A stretch of 64,000 nucleotides of DNA from Bacteroidales bacterium UBA4814 (GCA_002402465.1 DHFW01000049.1:186001-250000), one strand, 5' to 3'. Shown: positions 17,592 through 26,209, counted from the stretch's first letter. Numbers and translations are program-made. The notes: a model not told the origin generated them from the letters alone.

Positions 17592-18173
17592 TCAAGAAAC
17601 CGGCATTATTCCAAAGGTGAAGAGACTGGAAAGCTCCATTACCAGCTCCTGGGGGCTGTCATACATTTTCAGAAGGGTTTCATTGGTAATCATTTCACTT
17701 ATTTTGGAAGTTACTATAAGGAAAAGTTCGGGCTTGAAATCCTTTCGAAGCCATCCTTTTTCCTGGGCTTTGCGATAATCCTGTATGATATCGTTCCACA
17801 CCTGCCTGGTTTTTTCTTCCACATAAGCTGAAAGCCCCAGCTCAGGATTGCTGTAAAAGTCTTTCAGGAACTCCTGGCTTATGTCGTTGGTGCCTTCCAG
17901 TTTCATCTGAAGCATTTGCTGCATTTTTACCACAGGCGAAGTAGTTTCATCGGCCATGATCTCCCGGAACCTTTGAATCCCTTCGTTGGCCACCTGGTCA
18001 TAAACGCGCTTGGCCAGTTCTGTTTTGTTTTTGAAATACCTGTAAAAAGTCATTTTGCTTACCAGGGCTTTATGGCAAATTTCTTCAACGGAAACCCTTC
18101 TGAATCCATGTTTCCAGAATAGCTCACGGGCTGCCTCCATAATGGCCTGGTGTTTCCTGCTTGTTTTTTTCAT
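17592..18173 (-). CDS. TetR/AcrR-family transcriptional regulator
   Basis: 193 residues. The N-terminal helix-turn-helix is typical: AIMEAARELFWKHGFRRVSVEEICHKALVSKMTFYRYFKNKTELAKRVYD. The C-terminal ligand/dimer domain is alpha-helical without recognised ligand signature. It is divergent from a TonB receptor (start codons 125 bp apart) and upstream of the LolA-like and four-TM genes in the same direction, so any of these may be its targets. Confidence 0.88.
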   Translation of the reverse strand: MKKTSRKHQAIMEAARELFWKHGFRRVSVEEICHKALVSKMTFYRYFKNKTELAKRVYDQVANEGIQRFREIMADETTSPVVKMQQMLQMKLEGTNDISQEFLKDFYSNPELGLSAYVEEKTRQVWNDIIQDYRKAQEKGWLRKDFKPELFLIVTSKISEMITNETLLKMYDSPQELVMELSSLFTFGIMPVS

Positions 18174-18220
18174 GGAAATTGTTACAATATTTTTATAAAA
18201 TTACGAAAAAGTTTTAATCA

Positions 18221-18228
18221 CAAACATA
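18221..18228 (-). promoter_or_regulatory. -7 promoter box TATGTTTG for the TetR gene
   Basis: TATGTTTG on the minus strand matches TAnnTTTG and lies 48 bp before the TetR ATG. Confidence 0.45.
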
Positions 18229-18251
18229 TCGTAATAAAAAAAATGAAAAAA

Positions 18252-18259
18252 TATTTTTG
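18252..18259 (+). promoter_or_regulatory. -7 promoter box TATTTTTG for the TonB receptor
   Basis: TATTTTTG matches TAnnTTTG and lies 40 bp before ATG 18299. Only 23 bp separate it from the divergent TetR box, so one bound regulator could cover both. Confidence 0.45.
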
Positions 18260-18298
18260 TTTCAACAAGAAGGGGTTTTGGTTGTTGTTTATTTGAGT

Positions 18299-20392
18299 AT
18301 GTGCAAAAAAAGTATCTTCTTTTTTCTGATTTTATTGTTTCCTTTTTTGTTGAAAGGACAGGAACCTGAGCCTGTGGTGTCCGAAGAACAAACCCTCGAC
18401 GAGGTGGTAGTCACTGCATTCAATGTTTCGCGCAGGCTGCTTTCAACCCCTGGTTCGCTGTCGCTTATTGGTCCGGAGCAGATTGAAGCATCACGCCCTG
18501 CCACCGTTTTGCCACTGCTCAACCAGGCCAGCGGCGTATTTGCACATGCAGGCACGCTGAGCACCAGCCGTATTACCATTCGTGGTATAGGAGCGCGCGA
18601 GCCCTATGCTACCGGAAAGATCAGGGCTTATTTCAACAGTATTCCGCTTACCAATGGCTCGGGCATATCAATTGTGGAGCACATCGACCCTTCTGTTATC
18701 GAACGTATTGAAATCATTAAAGGACCTGCCACCAGTGCATACGGGGCAGGCCTGGGCGGAACCATTCTTATTACCGCACGCGAGCCTTCGCAGAGGGGAA
18801 GCGGCATTACCAACTCGTTTCAGGCCGGATCATTCGGGCTTTTGCGCAACAGCCTGATGCTCGATGGAAGTAGGGAGGGTATGGCAGGAAGCCTTGTTTA
18901 CAGCCGCACCAACATGGACGGCTACCGCCAAAACAGCCAGTACCGCCGCGATGCGCTAACTGGCCTTGGGCAATTCAGTTTGGGCAACAAAACGCGTGGC
19001 ACGGCCCTGCTGTATTATTCTGACATGAAGGGGTTTATTCCCAGCAGTATCGACAGCCTGAGCTTTGTGAACAACCCCCGCGCCGCCGCCCAAAATTGGC
19101 TGAATGCCCGCGGCTACGAAGACACACAGAAGTTGCTTGCCGGGGTTTCAGCAACACACCAGCTTAATGCAGAGCTTTTGCTTGACATTAGTCTTTTCAC
19201 CACACTGCATTACGAAAAGGAACGCCGCCCCTGGGATTTCCTTTACGAAGACCGCGAGAGCGCAGGCACCCGAATGAAGTTGAACTGGTTCAGGCAAACG
19301 GGCATGGCCCAATGGCGCATTATGGGCGGAGCCGAACTTTTCTTTGAAAACTTTCGCTACAAAACGTATCAAAATGCAGGCGGGGCAGGCGAGCAGGGCG
19401 CTATCATCAGCAACAATCGCGAAGGCATCCGGTTTTTCAATTTCTTTGCCCAGGCCGATCTGGATTACGAGAGCCTGAATCTTTCAGCGGGCATCAATGC
19501 CAACACCAACCGTATCAACTACCGCGACATTCAGCAGATTGGAGGTATCGACCGTTCGGATGTTTACAATTACGGCTTGATTCTTTCGCCCCGACTGAGC
19601 GCCAACTACCGCCTGGGAAACTACCATGCGGTTTTTGCCACCTTCAGCCACGGCTTTTCACCGCCGGCGCTTTCTGAAACCCTGACCCCCGAAGGCTTTG
19701 TGAATCTCGATATTTTGCCCGAGAAAAGCTGGAGCTACGAAGCGGGTTTCAGGGGCGGCATCTTTGGCAACAAATTGTTTTACGACCTGGGCGTTTATCG
19801 CATGCAAGTAAAGGACTTGCTCGTAGCAGAACGAACCGGTCCTGACGCCTGGGTGGGAAAGAATGCCGGGCGTTCGGTGCACCAGGGTGTGGAGGCCGAA
19901 CTGAGCGGAAAACTGTTTCAAAATGCCGCCTCCGCGGGAAAATGGCTCAGCACAAAGGAAATTAGCTGGCGTGCTTCTTACAGCTACAACCATTACCGAT
20001 TTTCCGATTATGTCGATCGCGATGTTGATTATTCAGGGAAAAGCATACCGGGCGTTCCTGAACATTTGTTAAATGCCGGGCTCCAATTTGTTTTTTCAGG
20101 CGGTTTGTATGTTCACACCATCCTTACAACAACTGGTCGCATGCCCATGAACGACTTGAATACCCGCTTTGCCAATGGCTACCACGTGCTTGATGCAAGG
20201 ATTGGATACAAAAAGAATGTGGGAAGATGGAATCTGGATGCTTTTGGTGCAGTCAACAACCTGACTAACCAACATTATGCTTCAATGATTCTGGTAAACG
20301 CGCCATCCTATGGAAGTACGCCCCCAAGATATTATTACCCGGGATTGCCGGTTAATTTTTCATTTGGCCTCAGACTGGGCTTTGCCGGTTAA
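18299..20392 (+). CDS. TonB-dependent outer-membrane receptor
   Basis: 697 residues from ATG 18299. A signal peptide (FFFLILLFPFLLKGQ) is followed by a TonB-box-like stretch TLDEVVVTA, a plug domain (residues about 40-170, with RITIRGIGAREPYATGKIRAYFNSIPLTNGSG and IERIEIIKGPATSAYGAGLGGTI) and a beta-barrel of about 500 residues ending ...FSFGLRLGFAG. It lacks the long N-terminal carboxypeptidase-like domain and SusD partner of SusC proteins, so it is more like a siderophore, metal or vitamin receptor. Substrate unknown. Divergent from a TetR gene. Confidence 0.92.
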   Translation: MCKKSIFFFLILLFPFLLKGQEPEPVVSEEQTLDEVVVTAFNVSRRLLSTPGSLSLIGPEQIEASRPATVLPLLNQASGVFAHAGTLSTSRITIRGIGAREPYATGKIRAYFNSIPLTNGSGISIVEHIDPSVIERIEIIKGPATSAYGAGLGGTILITAREPSQRGSGITNSFQAGSFGLLRNSLMLDGSREGMAGSLVYSRTNMDGYRQNSQYRRDALTGLGQFSLGNKTRGTALLYYSDMKGFIPSSIDSLSFVNNPRAAAQNWLNARGYEDTQKLLAGVSATHQLNAELLLDISLFTTLHYEKERRPWDFLYEDRESAGTRMKLNWFRQTGMAQWRIMGGAELFFENFRYKTYQNAGGAGEQGAIISNNREGIRFFNFFAQADLDYESLNLSAGINANTNRINYRDIQQIGGIDRSDVYNYGLILSPRLSANYRLGNYHAVFATFSHGFSPPALSETLTPEGFVNLDILPEKSWSYEAGFRGGIFGNKLFYDLGVYRMQVKDLLVAERTGPDAWVGKNAGRSVHQGVEAELSGKLFQNAASAGKWLSTKEISWRASYSYNHYRFSDYVDRDVDYSGKSIPGVPEHLLNAGLQFVFSGGLYVHTILTTTGRMPMNDLNTRFANGYHVLDARIGYKKNVGRWNLDAFGAVNNLTNQHYASMILVNAPSYGSTPPRYYYPGLPVNFSFGLRLGFAG

Positions 20393-20395
20393 ATA

Positions 20396-20614
20396 TTATT
20401 CACGGCTTTCATTTTCCTCTTGTTGCTTACGCAGCCATCTTCGCCACAGGTAATAAAATACAACCACGGCAATTGGCAGCACAATAAACAATATGACATT
20501 GGCTACCGAATCAAAAAAACCAACGGGCTCATTATTTGTGGGAATATGCGTGGGGCGTTGGGCTAGAAGTGCAAAGGCCTGAAAAAGCAATATGATGGAA
20601 AATACGATGCGCAT
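20396..20614 (-). CDS. Small exported single-TM protein
   Basis: 72 residues: a signal-peptide-like start (IILLFQAFALLAQRP), a short linker with HIPTNNEPVGFFDSVAN, one strong membrane helix (ILFIVLPIAVVVFYYLWRRW) and a charged tail (RKQQEENESRE). Its stop is 3 bp from that of the convergent TonB receptor. Codon use and the coherent topology support a real gene. Function unknown. Confidence 0.68.
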   Translation of the reverse strand: MRIVFSIILLFQAFALLAQRPTHIPTNNEPVGFFDSVANVILFIVLPIAVVVFYYLWRRWLRKQQEENESRE

Positions 20615-20678
20615 GGCTGGAATTTTTCTGGTTACATTAAACTAACGGCAGGGAAAAGCTTTGGTTCAATGCATACTG

Positions 20679-21572
20679 TCAGTTAACGCAAAGCTGATTG
20701 TCCTTCATCAGCTCAAAGACAATTTCCTTCTGTTCATTTGTTAATGGTAGCAGGGGTTTTCTTGATGGGCCTCCATACAGGCCGCAATGCTGCATGGCTT
20801 CCTTCAGGGCAGGTACGCCCCATTTGCGCGTTACTGTAATGTTAAGCTCAATGATTTTCTGCTGCAGGACTTCGGCCTCTTCCAATTGCCCTTCATTGTA
20901 TAAACGGTAAATATCAATGCACTGAGCGGGTGCAATATTGGCCAGAGCCAGAATGCCACCGACTGCGCCCAGTTTCAGTGCCGCAAGCAGGAAGCCTGCC
21001 GATCCGGCAAGCACCTGAAAACCGGGCTTGGCGTTCCGAATAACTTGCTCCATTTTTTCCAGGTTGCCGCCCGAATCTTTGAGCCCAATGATGTTTGGGT
21101 GCTCCGAAATAGCCAGAATGGTTTCAGCGCCCATGTCTAACCCGCTGTTTGAAGGCATGTTGTATATAATCACCGGAATAGAAGAAGCTTCCGCCACTGC
21201 AAAAAAGTGCTTCACCAGGGTTTCATGGGTTAGCTGGCCCTTGTAATAAAAAGGGTTAAGCACCAGGGCGGCGTCGGCTTCTGCCTTGGCGGCTTCACGC
21301 GTCAGCGCAATGGTTTCGCGGGTCGATTCGCAGCCGGTGCCGGCCAGCATTAGCCGGCCGGGCTCAATGGCTTCGCGGGCAGCATGAAAGGCTTCTACTT
21401 TTTCATTGTGGCTGAGCATTACCAACTCCCCATTCGAACCCAGAATCAGAAAACCCGAAAGGTCGTGGCGGCTGAGCCGCTGAATGTTGAATCTGATCTT
21501 ATCCGTGCGGAGGTTTTCCTCCTTGTCGAAAGTGGTGGTCAGGGGCGGAAAGATACCGCTGAGGTCAATCAT
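20679..21572 (-). CDS. DapA/NanA-family aldolase, possibly 4-hydroxy-2-oxoglutarate aldolase
   Basis: 297 residues, full length for the class I pyruvate aldolase (DHDPS/NAL) family. The Schiff-base lysine lies in IIGLKDSGGN (about 165), the tyrosine in IIYNMPSNSG (about 137), and the substrate loop in LGSNGELVMLSHNEK. The overall reading (GIFPPLTTTFD, GTGCESTRETI, LVLNPFYYKGQ) resembles 4-hydroxy-2-oxoglutarate aldolase (HOGA1-like) more than true DapA, which usually has GTTGE. If so it yields pyruvate and glyoxylate. The next gene upstream encodes a glyoxylate/hydroxypyruvate reductase, 79 bp away. Substrate assignment is tentative. Confidence 0.8.
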   Translation of the reverse strand: MIDLSGIFPPLTTTFDKEENLRTDKIRFNIQRLSRHDLSGFLILGSNGELVMLSHNEKVEAFHAAREAIEPGRLMLAGTGCESTRETIALTREAAKAEADAALVLNPFYYKGQLTHETLVKHFFAVAEASSIPVIIYNMPSNSGLDMGAETILAISEHPNIIGLKDSGGNLEKMEQVIRNAKPGFQVLAGSAGFLLAALKLGAVGGILALANIAPAQCIDIYRLYNEGQLEEAEVLQQKIIELNITVTRKWGVPALKEAMQHCGLYGGPSRKPLLPLTNEQKEIVFELMKDNQLCVN

Positions 21573-21651
21573 ATAATGTGGTTTGAAAAATTCGAACGAA
21601 TATAATGCATTTTTTTATGGCCGCTTTCGCGGGAAAAGACTTTTCAGGCTG

Positions 21652-22581
21652 TCAGTATCCTTTTTTTCGGTCCACCAGGTTCAGAAGGGGCTGGTTTTGC
21701 AAAGTACGACGATAATTCTCCACGATCTGCGGGGCCACCGAATCGGGATCGGTAAGGCTGGCAACATGTGGCGTTATGTGGACTTTTTTGTGCGCCCAAA
21801 AGGGATGGTCTTCGGGCAGGGGTTCTTTATGGAAAACATCCAGGTTGGCGCCAGCCAGGTGGCCTGAGTCTAGCAGTTTAATCAGATCCTCATCGACCAA
21901 CAGCGGGCCACGACCCAGGTTCACTACCCAGGCCCCGGCAGGGAGCATGCAAAGGGTGTTTTTGTTCAATATGCCGCGGGTATCAGGGGTAAGTGGCAGC
22001 AGGCAAATGAGTATGTCGGTATTTTTAAGGAATTCCTCCAGCTGTTCCTGACCAAAATACTTTTTGTAGGCAGTGGGCTGGCCTTCTGACCGGCTCCAGC
22101 CCAAAACGTGGAAGCCAACGCGCTGCAGGTTCGATGCCACATGGTGTCCGATCACGCCCGTACCCATTACGCCAACGCTGACCTGGTCCATTCGCAGGTA
22201 GCGTTTTTTCTTCCATAGCTTTTGGTGCTGGTTTTCACGAAAGTGGAGCAGGTTTTTTATCCGGCTCATAATTACGGCCAGTGCAAATTCAAACATATCC
22301 TGCGAAAGCCGGGGGTCAATGATTCTTACTATGTCGATGTGGGAAGGGATATCTGGGTCTTTGAGCAAGTGATCTACCCCGGCGCCCATTGATGATATGG
22401 TTTTCAGGTTTGTGAATTGCATGAAAATGCCCGGGGGGTGGTTCCATGCCAGGGCGAATTTCACATTTGTGTAATCCGTTAAATCGGTATGCAACAAAAC
22501 TTCTACCTTCGGATCGGCCTTTTTCAGGGCGCTGATCCAGGGCTGGGGATTGGCAAAATCACTTACAATTACTATGGCCAT
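21652..22581 (-). CDS. D-2-hydroxyacid dehydrogenase, glyoxylate/hydroxypyruvate reductase type
   Basis: 309 residues. NAD(P)-binding motif VGVMGTGVIG (about 140), catalytic arginine in VVNLGRGPLLVDEDL, glutamate in DVFHKEPLP and histidine in HITPHVAS, the R-E-H set of this family. The pattern MGAGVDHLL...DIVRIIDPRLSQDM and the lack of ACT domain point to GhrA-like reductases of glyoxylate/hydroxypyruvate. A basic patch after the Rossmann motif (GWSRSEGQ) suits NADPH. Its start overlaps the end of the phosphatidyltransferase gene by 10 bp, showing translational coupling despite the different pathway. Confidence 0.86.
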   Translation of the reverse strand: MAIVIVSDFANPQPWISALKKADPKVEVLLHTDLTDYTNVKFALAWNHPPGIFMQFTNLKTISSMGAGVDHLLKDPDIPSHIDIVRIIDPRLSQDMFEFALAVIMSRIKNLLHFRENQHQKLWKKKRYLRMDQVSVGVMGTGVIGHHVASNLQRVGFHVLGWSRSEGQPTAYKKYFGQEQLEEFLKNTDILICLLPLTPDTRGILNKNTLCMLPAGAWVVNLGRGPLLVDEDLIKLLDSGHLAGANLDVFHKEPLPEDHPFWAHKKVHITPHVASLTDPDSVAPQIVENYRRTLQNQPLLNLVDRKKGY

Positions 22582-23183
22582 GGTAAGGAAGTTTTTTCTT
22601 TTTTCTGTTCTTTCATTAGCCAGTAAAGGCCTTTCACACCACTCCTGATGCGGTCGAGGCGAAGCAGTACCAGAATTTTCTCAAAATAGGCGATCACACC
22701 CCAGCCTACAGCAATGTAGTAAAACCAGGGAATAAAACCGAAGGCAAACAGCACAAAGAAGAACACACCCTGTATATAGCCAGCAGCTACTGCTCCATAA
22801 AGGTGCAGGCCGGGAACGGTTTTGAAGCGGTAAAAGCCTATAATATAGCTTATTACAAAAAAGGTAAGAAACAAATACAACAGCCAGGCATGGGGCTGAA
22901 CTTCGGCCCACTTAAAGGTAAATATCCCGAAAAGGGCCAGGATGTACATGCCAAGGTCGGCCAGGTTGTCGAGTGCAGCCCCAAACCGGGTTTGCAGGTT
23001 GAAGAAGCGGGCAATGCTGCCATCGAGCATGTCGGTAACAAGGCTTATGCACAGCAAGAGGGCAAACCACCAGTCGTGGCCCACAATTCCAATGTACAGA
23101 ATAACAGGAAAACTTATCAGGCGGTAGAAACTCAATGCATTGGGTACATTGAGTATGTTTTCATCCCTGACAATGATTTTCAT
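22572..23183 (-). CDS. CDP-alcohol phosphatidyltransferase, paralogue 1
   Basis: 203 residues with about six membrane helices. The family signature DG(x2)AR(x8)G(x3)D(x3)D is complete in DGSIARFFNLQTRFGAALDN...D. Such enzymes move the phosphatidyl group of a CDP-lipid to an alcohol (glycerol 3-phosphate, serine, inositol phosphate, choline). The acceptor is not evident. N-terminus NILNVPNALSFYRL is typical. It lies in a run with a CTP-dependent kinase-like protein and a CdsA homologue, so a CDP-lipid pathway is likely. A second close paralogue lies at 25625-26209; both end in RS..(K/R)GLYW(L/I).KE.K. Confidence 0.88.
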   Translation of the reverse strand: MKIIVRDENILNVPNALSFYRLISFPVILYIGIVGHDWWFALLLCISLVTDMLDGSIARFFNLQTRFGAALDNLADLGMYILALFGIFTFKWAEVQPHAWLLYLFLTFFVISYIIGFYRFKTVPGLHLYGAVAAGYIQGVFFFVLFAFGFIPWFYYIAVGWGVIAYFEKILVLLRLDRIRSGVKGLYWLMKEQKKEKTSLPWP

Positions 23184-23194
23184 AAGAAGGATTT

Positions 23195-23875
23195 TTAAAG
23201 AAACAATAATAGCATAAGCAGTACGCTCAAAGGAATAAAAAGATTGTCGGTACCTCTCCAGCTAAACATCTCAGCCAGGGTGCTCACCACGGCAATGCCC
23301 AGGGCCAGCCAGAAAGTTTTCAGATCGAATACCATGCGGTTAAAATAAAGTGCAAAAATGCTGATAATAAAGCTTGAAAGCAAGAAAGAGCCGGAACCCA
23401 GAAAGGTCTTCTTAAGTTCTTTTCCGAAAATTTTAATCCTATGGTTGTAATCCTGGAAGTTTAGTCCCAGCATGCCCGCCACCGGGTCGCTAATAGCCAG
23501 CACCAGCATGGGCAGGATGAAAAGAAGTTTTTCATGAGCTCCGGTTTTTATATAAATGAGAAATGTAAGATAGATGGCTGCAGGCAGCATGTAACTGCCC
23601 ACCGACTTGCGGTCGATGTCGTGAATGGATCTGAGTTGGGAGCCGTGGCGGCTTACAAACAGTAACAAAAAGAAAAATATGGCTAACACAAGAACATACC
23701 AATGATCAGAAAAAAGGTAAGGGAAGGTAACCGTGGATAGCGTGGCCGTAAAATGGGCAAACTTGCGGGTTATTTCACCTTTTAGCCCCAGGCGGCGGTA
23801 GATCAGCTCAGTGAAAGTAAGCAGCAGAATTAATGCTACCAGGAAAATAAACGTAAGTGCAATTTGGTTTACCAT
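23195..23875 (-). CDS. Phytol/dolichol kinase-like integral membrane protein
   Basis: 226 residues, about seven membrane helices. It carries the (E)xxRKxxH motif (GEITRKFAHF, residue about 37), AISDPVAGMLG and KKTFLGSGSF, the conserved points of the CTP-dependent polyprenol/phytol/diacylglycerol kinase family (SEC59, VTE5, DGK1), related to CdsA. Predicted to phosphorylate a lipid alcohol using CTP. Eleven bp before the phosphatidyltransferase and 23 bp after the CdsA-like gene: one operon. Substrate unknown. Confidence 0.75.
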   Translation of the reverse strand: MVNQIALTFIFLVALILLLTFTELIYRRLGLKGEITRKFAHFTATLSTVTFPYLFSDHWYVLVLAIFFFLLLFVSRHGSQLRSIHDIDRKSVGSYMLPAAIYLTFLIYIKTGAHEKLLFILPMLVLAISDPVAGMLGLNFQDYNHRIKIFGKELKKTFLGSGSFLLSSFIISIFALYFNRMVFDLKTFWLALGIAVVSTLAEMFSWRGTDNLFIPLSVLLMLLLFL

Positions 23876-23898
23876 GACGTAGGGTTTTTCTTATACAG

Positions 23899-24630
23899 TC
23901 AAAACACATCCATTAATAAAGAAAGGAAGGCGATCCAGGCCCCTCCGCCAATGAGGCTGTCGAAGCGGTCGAGGAAGCCCCCGTGTCCTGGAATAAGACG
24001 GTTGAAGTCCTTAACCCCGTATTGCCTTTTGTACCATGAGGTGGCCACATCGCCTACCAGGGCAAAAACCGCCACGCCTGCTGCCATGAGCATGGCATCG
24101 GTTGGCGAAGCGCTGATCAGGCCCTCAATCAGCACCGCGCTCACAATGGCAATCAGCACCCCGCCAATAAGGCCCTCCACAGTTTTATTGGGGCTTATTT
24201 TCGGAAAAATTTTGTGCCGCCCGAAAAGCTGCCCCGTAACCTGGCTGAAGGCATCGAAGATGGAAAGGACCAGGAAGGTGAAAAGGATCAAGCCCTGGCT
24301 TAAACCGCTGAATACCAAAAATCCAAACGAGAATACGAGAAAAATGAGCAAAAATGCGGCGAAAAACCTTTTTTTCTGATATCCTGACCTGAAAAACAGG
24401 TGGAAAAGTTCAAAAATTCCCGTTGCAACAATAATAACAGCAAGCCACCGAAAGGCCCTGGGATCAATTACGATGCTTAAAAAAAGCACATGAATAATGA
24501 CAAAGTAACTGGCATATTTAACCCAGCCCTGGCGCGCCTGCTGGGGCTCTTTATTCCGGTTAATGAAATAAAATGCCAGGCCGCCCAGCAGGAAATAAGT
24601 CAGAATTATGAAGTAAATGTTGCGGATCAT
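23899..24630 (-). CDS. cdsA: Phosphatidate cytidylyltransferase (CdsA family)
   Basis: 243 residues, about seven membrane helices. The C-terminal signature is complete: ISPNKTVEGLIGG, VGDVATSWYKRQYGVKDFNRLIPGHGGFLDRFDSL. CdsA makes CDP-diacylglycerol from phosphatidate and CTP; relatives act on other lipid phosphates. The short N-terminal part is normal for Bacteroidota members. It precedes the kinase-like and phosphatidyltransferase genes and could supply their CDP-lipid. Whether this is the housekeeping cdsA or a specialised copy cannot be decided here. Confidence 0.86.
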   Translation of the reverse strand: MIRNIYFIILTYFLLGGLAFYFINRNKEPQQARQGWVKYASYFVIIHVLFLSIVIDPRAFRWLAVIIVATGIFELFHLFFRSGYQKKRFFAAFLLIFLVFSFGFLVFSGLSQGLILFTFLVLSIFDAFSQVTGQLFGRHKIFPKISPNKTVEGLIGGVLIAIVSAVLIEGLISASPTDAMLMAAGVAVFALVGDVATSWYKRQYGVKDFNRLIPGHGGFLDRFDSLIGGGAWIAFLSLLMDVF

Positions 24631-24660
24631 GTGTTCTTTTTTTAGCGAAAATCTTCCCCA

Positions 24661-25458
24661 TTAACTAAAGATTATAATTAACCCAAAAAAAGCTATGGCA
24701 AATGCATACCAAGATTTAATTGAACCTTCTTTTCGGGCGATCCTGACATTGGCCAGAAAACGGGCGCCAAAAAACGCCCCGATCACAGCGCCTCCTGCCA
24801 GAAAGTAAACCAGGGTCATATCTATCTGCCCTACCAAAAAGTGTGCGCCCAGGGCCGAAAAGGTGTTGATAAAAATGACCATAAGTGAGGTGCCTACCAC
24901 CAGTTTTAATGGCAAACCAAGGGCAAACAATCCTGCCAGAACAGGCGCGGTGCCGCTGGTGCCAAAAGTGCCGGTAATCAGGCCTCCAACAAATCCATAA
25001 AACGAGCCCCGGCTAATCCTGCCGGCGGTTAAGCCATTGGGAATTTCTTTGCTCTTAGCCTTTGCCCTATTGTCGCGATAATTGTTGAAAACCATTAAAA
25101 GGGCCAGCAAAATGGAGTACATCCCAAAGGTGGTTTTCAGGGTTTCGGCGGTCATTAGTCCGGTGAGGCTGGCCCCCAGCAATGCACCCAGAATGCCTGC
25201 AGCACCGAATATCATACCCATTCGCACATCAATGTTATTGTGGCGGTAATGGCCAATGGCACCCACCATGCAAATGGGCAGGGTGGCGGCCAGCGAAGTG
25301 GCCACCGCTACCTGGGCATCGACCTTAAAAAACAGCATAAGAATAGGAGGGAAGAAAAAACCACCGCCACCACCAATGATGGCTGCAAGCAAGCCAATAA
25401 TGAAACCCACCAGGGGCAGCCAAAGGTAATTGGGCTCAAAAGCAGAGTGAAAAATCAT
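24661..25458 (-). CDS. TauE/SafE-family (sulfite exporter) membrane protein
   Basis: 265 residues from ATG 25458; a TTG at 25482 would add eight. Eight or so membrane helices in two repeats, with the glycine-rich GLLAAIIGGGGGFFFPPIL and, in the second half, GGLITGTFGTSGTAPVLAGLFALGLPLKLVVGTSL. The family exports sulfite, sulfoacetate or other organosulfur anions. 30 bp before cdsA, so probably co-transcribed although no sulfur gene is near. A 9-bp hairpin lies just upstream. Confidence 0.85.
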   Translation of the reverse strand: MIFHSAFEPNYLWLPLVGFIIGLLAAIIGGGGGFFFPPILMLFFKVDAQVAVATSLAATLPICMVGAIGHYRHNNIDVRMGMIFGAAGILGALLGASLTGLMTAETLKTTFGMYSILLALLMVFNNYRDNRAKAKSKEIPNGLTAGRISRGSFYGFVGGLITGTFGTSGTAPVLAGLFALGLPLKLVVGTSLMVIFINTFSALGAHFLVGQIDMTLVYFLAGGAVIGAFFGARFLANVRIARKEGSIKSWYAFAIAFFGLIIIFS

Positions 25459-25492
25459 ACCTGTTGGTTTTCGGAAAATCAATAAGTAATCG

Positions 25493-25517
25493 TAAGTTGC
25501 TTATAAATAGCAACTTA
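25493..25517. repeat. Perfect 9-bp hairpin upstream of the TauE gene
   Basis: TAAGTTGCT-TATAAAT-AGCAACTTA: perfect arms, 7-nt loop, 35 bp before the ATG on the minus strand and after the second phosphatidyltransferase gene. No T run, so it is a candidate operator or leader hairpin rather than a terminator. Confidence 0.4.
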
Positions 25518-25624
25518 GGTTTGTTTCCAGGGAAATATCCTCCCGATTTTCCCCGAAAGGTAAACAATTTATTGCAATATATAAATGTGTGGAAAAAAGC
25601 CCGAATTTATAAATCATTATCAAC

Positions 25625-26209
25625 CTATTGATTATCAGACTTTTTTTCTTTTAGGATCCAGTAAAGGCCCCTGGCATTGGAACGCATTTCCTTAATGATC
25701 AACTGTATGGTAATATGCTCAAGAGAGGCAAGGATGCCCCAGATAACCATGAAATAATACAGTGGGGTGACAAAACCATAGCTGAAAAGCACAATGAAAA
25801 AGAAGCCTTGTATATAACCACCAATTTTAAATGAATAAAGGTGAAAACTGGAAAAACGTTTGAATTTGACCAGCGACACGATCACGGTAGAAATCATAAG
25901 GAAAAACCATAACACGAAACTGTAGATATGCGGCAGAAAGTCGTCGAGCTTAAAAACAAAAATTCCCGTAAAGGCCAGCAGGTAGGTGAAGTTGTCGGCC
26001 ATGGAGTCGAGCCTTGCACCGAATTCAGTTGCAAGGTTAAACTTTCGGGCAATGATGCCATCGGCCACATCGGTAAGCAGGTTAATAACCAGAAAAATGG
26101 CAAAAAGGCTTTCTTTTCCCGTAAAGATAAAATACAAAATGACCGGAAACATGAACAAGCGGTAAAAACCCAGAAGATTTGGAACCGTAAAAAGATCTCT
26201 TCGTTTCAT
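25625..26209 (-). CDS. CDP-alcohol phosphatidyltransferase, paralogue 2
   Basis: 194 residues, about six membrane helices, with the complete signature in DGIIARKFNLATEFGARLDS...D. It opens TVPNLLGFYRLFMFPVILY and ends ARGLYWILKEKK, parallel to paralogue 1 at 22572-23183 (shared NLLT/SLVTD...DG..AR.FNL.T.FGA.LD spacing). The pair probably arose by duplication and may use two head groups. 166 bp upstream of the TauE start and in the same direction, so it may be the first gene of the lipid run. Confidence 0.87.
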   Translation of the reverse strand: MKRRDLFTVPNLLGFYRLFMFPVILYFIFTGKESLFAIFLVINLLTDVADGIIARKFNLATEFGARLDSMADNFTYLLAFTGIFVFKLDDFLPHIYSFVLWFFLMISTVIVSLVKFKRFSSFHLYSFKIGGYIQGFFFIVLFSYGFVTPLYYFMVIWGILASLEHITIQLIIKEMRSNARGLYWILKEKKSDNQ

